Positions 33,956-37,965 of a stretch of DNA of 37,965 nucleotides are shown here, one piece after another (within the stretch, counting starts at the first letter, position 1; each line of letters starts with the position of its first letter). This DNA comes from Bigelowiella natans CCMP2755 (lineage: Eukaryota; Cercozoa; Chlorarachniophyceae), in contig ADNK01000420.1 in assembly GCA_000320545.1 (NCBI GenBank), positions 1-37,965 of the forward strand, in the 5' to 3' direction. The position numbers and the translations under genes are program-made. The notes below the pieces were generated by a model. The model ran no database searches. It saw nothing but the letters and a program-made list of their open reading frames with translations, and was not told where the DNA came from.

Positions 33956-35165
33956 AAAATACGGCAGTTTTTCAGCTTCTCTGATTGCCACTTACGTCCT
34001 TACACTATGATTGCGTCGGATGCGGAGAATTGTTTCATATCCAAGCGCGATTGCATATGTTCTGTGCGTGCTGTGGTCCCAAACAAATATCAGCGTGCAA
34101 ATTATTCTCATTTGCTCTTCTGAATTAACAAGAGCTAATTCCGATACCTTGTGGTTATGTTATTCATCTGCAACAATAAATTTACACACACATGCTGTTA
34201 CGGGCTAGAGCACCCCGCGGTGTCAAGTGATGCAGTGTATACGCATTGCAAATTATTGCAGCTTTCAATAATTACAGAGAAAACAACGACCGCTGACACT
34301 TTCTGATCGACGTTATGATTATTGGGCGGACTGCCGTTAGTAAGGCTAAATAAATGGCTACATGGACGTACATCTACAGACAAACCTGCAAGCATGCATG
34401 CTGGCACTCTAGCACTGGCATGCTAGCATGGCGCATCTGAGTGTTATGGCATGTATGTACGGCACAAACGCCTCATGCTAGCATGCTTTGTGGCCTACCT
34501 GCCTGCGCTAATCGATCGATCTAGCAATCATGCTAGCATGCTCAGCGTGACTAGATGAGGCATATCTAGCAGCTATACAGCAAGAAACAACGAGTTGACT
34601 CATGCTCAAAAGAAGATCGATGGTTAGAAGCCACATGCTTCTTATATAGTTATTCTAGTTCTTTTAATTTAGCTGCATTAGCGCGGCGGCGCGGCATTTC
34701 TCTTATATTATCATGTGTTACATGACCACGCCATCGCCTATGCTAGACCATGATGATCGACGCATATATAGCTAACGCTTACTAGCTTACGATCTAGCGA
34801 TAGCTGCTGACCATCAGCATATGTGCAGCTTATACATTCATAATGTATATATATATATTTATATATCCAGATGCGACAAAGGAAACAAATAGTTACAATT
34901 TAAGCGCTGTAGCCGCTGCATTGCATAGCTAGATAGCTACATTAGGATGACAATTGAAAAAATTCAAACATTTCATTACATCCGTCTTATATATCCAGAT
35001 GCTATGGCTGCGAAAGCGGGGCCTACTAGCCTAGTATCGCATCATCTTGCACTGTGCCATTAGACATTTAAAGTAATAATGATATTAAACACATATCTCC
35101 ATAATTAAAAAAGATATTGTCGTTGACATTGTTGCTGCTCTGACCGAGCTGCTTTTGTCATTTGA
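33956..35165. other. Convergent spacer with three copies of CATGCTAGCATG
   Basis: Spacer between the 3' ends of the Rab gene (+) and EMC7 (-). About 34370-34850 is rich in CATGC, CTAG and GATC words. It has the 12-bp palindrome CATGCTAGCATG at 34419-34430, 34474-34485 and 34529-34540, about 55 bp apart each time. ATATATCCAGATGC-like words recur at about 34862 and 34988. No coding model fits. Confidence 0.7.
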
Positions 35166-36212
35166 TTATGAGCTCGTTCTCACATTTCCAGGCCGTGCAG
35201 CTGCATGGTTCACTCTACCTCCACCTGCCCCTCTGCCATTGGCTTCCTGTTGAGCAGCTGCTTGCATCTTCTTTAGTTCCTCAGGGTCTAGAAAATATAA
35301 GGGTTTGCGTGATTATACAGACGATATAGTGCAGGAAGTGTGATGTTTTGAGGAAGAATAACAAAAATAACATATATCATACCAATAAATCTTGTGAGCA
35401 GCATCACCAACATCATAGCCCCCATCATCAACGCCATTGGGTTTTTGAGTAAGTTCAAAGGATTGAAGGCCTTATGCACCTGTACAATGTTGATAAATTA
35501 TATTAGCACAAACGTATGGTTTGCGAGAATTTGAGAGACAAAATGAATAGTACCTCAAAATACTGAGTTTTCCCTATTGGTCGAAGGCTAAGCGGATATT
35601 GGATACGTTCTTTCCTCTTCATGGGATCTGCAGTCATTGCGCGCACCTAATTGTCAGTCCCAATTTACTGAGAATGTTACTTAACCGTTGCATGATTTTA
35701 TTCTTCCCAAATTACTCCAACTTACTACCTTTCCTTTGTCACGACCGCTTATATCTACTCGCACCTGGATAAATTCCAATCAGAACACATCACCCGCATA
35801 ATCTTTACGGAAATTACTACCGGCGAAAACTCATAGTCCGTGCTTTGAATCTCCATGTAATATGTCCCAGGGCTAAGACCGGAACTGCATGGCAATTCAA
35901 ACATTTGTTACGTGTGTCATTTCAGCAGGATGGGTACAAGTTTTATTGCTTATCTGTCAATTTACATGATGAATTTTCCATTTGACTGGGGGATTCCCAC
36001 GTATTTTCCGCCATTCAGCGTGAGACGCACGTTGTTGGGCTTCGAATTCCCTGAAATAAAGTCACATTTGATGACGACTGCGGCACTTGGCAATCAATCT
36101 TGAATGAAGAATTACTTGGAAGTAGAATTGTTCCTTTTATCGAATACACATCAGCATTCGGCGAGGCCGTCCAGGAGAGCAGCGCCAGAGTTAAAAGGCT
36201 GCCCAGAACCAT
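35166..36212 (-). CDS. EMC7: ER membrane protein complex subunit 7
   Basis: Seven exons on the minus strand: 36116-36212, 35966-36050, 35821-35884, 35729-35764, 35554-35646, 35383-35479, 35166-35287. They give 197 aa in consistent phase. An N-terminal signal peptide (MVLGSLLTLALLSW) leads into a beta-sandwich domain with YSIKGTIL, NVRLTLNGGKYVG, a conserved SNGKFIISGLSPGTY segment, the YEFSPVRVDI strand, and YPLSLRPIGKTQYFE. A C-terminal helix follows in the EMC7 pattern FNPLNLLKNPMALMMGAM, then DPEELKKMQ. EMC inserts tail-anchored and multipass proteins into the ER membrane; EMC7 is its lumenal beta-sandwich subunit with one membrane anchor. I chose the start at 36212 because it begins the signal peptide; an in-frame ATG 132 nt upstream would add a non-hydrophobic extension. 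Confidence 0.92.
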
Positions 36213-36442
36213 TTGTATGTATGATGTTCTAAACGAAGAAGAGGGGGAGAGGAGCTGGGAGAGAGTCTGGCCGCCGACAACACTCGCAACAACTTTACAA
36301 CAACTCCGTACTGATCCCGTCGTCATTTTGCAAAAGGCCTGCATTCATGACCTACGATTTGGAAAATACCGGTAAAATCATCAAAAAACACCAGTACTAC
36401 AACAACAACTCCAAGCGCTTTACCTATCTGGCAGCCGTCGGA
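36213..36442. promoter_or_regulatory. Short divergent promoter between EMC7 and the SDR gene
   Basis: Only about 230 bp separate the two divergent starts, so the promoters probably overlap. No specific motif is recognised. If the SDR protein starts at the in-frame ATG at 36347, the gap is about 135 bp. Confidence 0.4.
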
Positions 36443-37649
36443 ATGAGGTCGTTGCATCGTCGCTCGACTCCCCATCGTCGAGCCCGGGTAGGCACGTGTG
36501 TCTCCCTGACCGCAGTTGGAATTATCGTGTGGTTTGCATCCTTGCAACCCCTCACCGAGCCTGTACAATCCTCTGTTTCGAGCTCTCTCACGCGAGTAAA
36601 CGGTGTCAGCCCCTCCCTGGCTCCTCTGCACAGGTTGACCTGGAACGAGAGATGAAGTCCAAATTGCGTATTACAGACATGTGTGAAAATATGTACGGCA
36701 GATTCAGACGAGTTGGTCCTCTTTCTCCTTCCACTATAGTCGTCGTACATGCTCTCTCCGATGACGTGCAGAAGCAGGTACGATGATGCCCCGTAGACAC
36801 TTCAAAGCTACGCTCGAGAAAATCGTATTTTCCGAATTAACCCCCCCCCCCCCCCTCCAACCCCCTGAAAATCATAAAGATGCGTGGCTTGTCCAAAGGA
36901 AAGAAACGAAAAGGGAGGAAAGCAGGAAAACGTTCTTCGGCTGACTCGCAAGAAGGAGAAAAGGAGATGTCTTCGGCGGAGAAAGAAGCCTCTTCCTCGA
37001 CTACGAGTCTCGCACCCGACGAAAAAATAGTAAAACTAGAAACTTCTGCACAAGGTGTAATGAATGTCATCTAATTTGGTGAAACACGAACAGCTGGCGA
37101 TACTCTCTCAAGTAGCACATACATTACACCACGAAGTATTTTGCTGACAGTCTTATGACACCGATGATGCTTTTTGTCTGCTATGGCACTGTCGCAGGAT
37201 ATGTTTTGTTGATGACTTCGCTTTAGTTTTTGAACCCAATAGTTTTAGACTGTATTCTAATTGTTTGTGTGTCTTTATTACCTCGCCGCTCTGTAGAACC
37301 TTCTCTCAAAGAGAGTGCGAAGAATGATGAAATTGTTCAGGCAATAAGCGGTAAACAGTTACATAGCTTGATTAGGCTAATTCGCAACATTAAATATAAA
37401 TATGATATATTTTCAATCTTTCTCGATTAAAATCTCTGGGTACATGACGACGTGAATGCGTCAATCAGATCCTGTTTCTCCTCCTCCTGTTGTGACGGTC
37501 ATCGGAGCCACTGGAGGAGTTGGTAAAGAATGTGTTAGGTAATATACGTCGTTGTTCACTCCTTTAACACTACACGTCTAACCGTTTATCAAGTGATATG
37601 TTGTCTATTTTACCTTGTGGCAAGGCTAATGGCCTTCATATAAGAGAGG

Positions 37650-37687
<38 letters not shown>

Positions 37688-37855
37688 CAATCGCGCAATG
37701 GTTATTTATTTTAAAAAGAACCATCAAAGCTGTTTTGTGAAATAATAATAACTTCTTTTCGTCGTCCTCCTCCTCCTCCTCTTCCTCTCCCGGTAGATTG
37801 TTGAAGGGATCCCCAGGCAAGTTTAGGGTCAAGGCCATCGTCCGAAACAAATTCG
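36443..37855 (+). CDS. Atypical SDR / NAD(P)-binding protein with N-terminal extension (5' part)
   Basis: Exons modelled: 36443-36595, 36634-36777, 36880-37054, 37297-37350, 37469-37538, 37797-37855; the rest lies beyond the window. The last two give VTVIGATGGVGKECVRLLKG and then FRVKAIVRN. These are the Rossmann GxxGxxG turn and second strand of atypical short-chain dehydrogenases (NmrA/Tic62-like). Ahead of it lie about 180 residues: a basic start, one hydrophobic helix at about 16-36, and a Lys/Ser-rich segment (KGKKRKGRK). This could be a signal anchor or an organelle-targeting extension; the sequence does not decide. Intron 1 would be only 38 nt. Exons 4 and 5 join in phase 1 (AGC G|AT CCT). 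Alternatively the SDR starts at the ATG at 37456 as a separate gene, with a stop at 37428-37430 ending the upstream one. Confidence 0.6.
36841..36855 (+). repeat. Poly-C tract before exon 3 of the SDR gene
   Basis: A run of C residues continues as CCTCCAACCCCC shortly before the AG at 36878-36879, and may act as its pyrimidine tract. Confidence 0.8.
37650..37684. repeat. GT microsatellite in an SDR intron
   Basis: A GT tract lies in the intron 37539-37796. A TCC-rich tract at about 37764-37790 precedes the acceptor. Confidence 0.9.
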
Positions 37856-37913
37856 GTTAGATATGAAATATGACAACCCATGGGCAATGTACACACACAC
37901 ACACACCACACAC

Positions 37914-37917
<4 letters not shown>

Positions 37918-37957
<40 letters not shown>
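37918..37957. repeat. TA microsatellite at the window end
   Basis: A TA tract follows CA repeats (37891-37914) inside the next SDR intron, which runs off the window. Confidence 0.9.
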
Positions 37958-37960
<3 letters not shown>

Positions 37961-37965
37961 TTGTG

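Noticed and set aside
37456-37538. Separate SDR gene starting at the ATG at 37456
   Set aside because: Not excluded, but the acceptor TCAATCAG at 37461-37468 joins in phase to exon 4, and only 25 nt would separate it from the upstream stop.
1-37965. CRISPR arrays, bacterial operons, insertion sequences, tRNA or rRNA genes
   Set aside because: The direct repeats are simple microsatellites without regular spacers. By eye I saw no tRNA-like box sequence, rRNA or transposase; a tRNA scan was not possible.

Overview
This is a eukaryotic nuclear window. Coding regions are cut by many short GT-AG introns, spacers are full of microsatellites, and there are no bacterial-type operons. The large minus-strand gene joins APS-kinase-like, ATP-sulfurylase and inorganic-pyrophosphatase domains in one protein. 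From general knowledge this combination is typical of heterokonts (stramenopiles) and a few other algal or protist lineages, so a stramenopile is the most likely source. That assignment is inference; no database was searched. All exon models were built by hand from splice signals, phase and family similarity.

Layout. 686-1109 (-): last two exons of a gene with an RRM that resembles the PARN RRM. 1.1-7.9 kb: mostly spacer, with a few possible but unassigned minus-strand exons. 7922-11016 (+): eight-exon gene for a two-helix membrane protein with two PDZ domains. 12402-26038 (-): 46-exon gene for a membrane-anchored APK-like/ATPS/PPase fusion of about 1421 aa with a Ser-rich tail; this is the centrepiece. 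26766-29217 (+): nucleoporin NUP85. 31760-33955 (+): Rab GTPase in ten exons, one only 14 nt long. 35166-36212 (-): EMC7 in seven exons. 36443 to beyond the end (+): 5' part of an atypical SDR / NAD(P)-binding protein with a long N-terminal extension.

The genes look like ordinary neighbours rather than one pathway. Several concern membranes and trafficking (Rab, EMC7, the PDZ membrane protein), one is a nuclear pore subunit, and the fusion belongs to sulfate activation. Two pairs are divergent (fusion/NUP85 and EMC7/SDR) and two are convergent (PDZ/fusion and Rab/EMC7).

The most unusual points are these. The kinase-like domain of the fusion has lost its P-loop. Its sulfurylase domain appears to lack the GRDPAG loop. 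At least half of its 45 introns carry a microsatellite. The spacers hold islands with four copies of a 12-bp palindrome, CATGCTAGCATG, which no gene explains.
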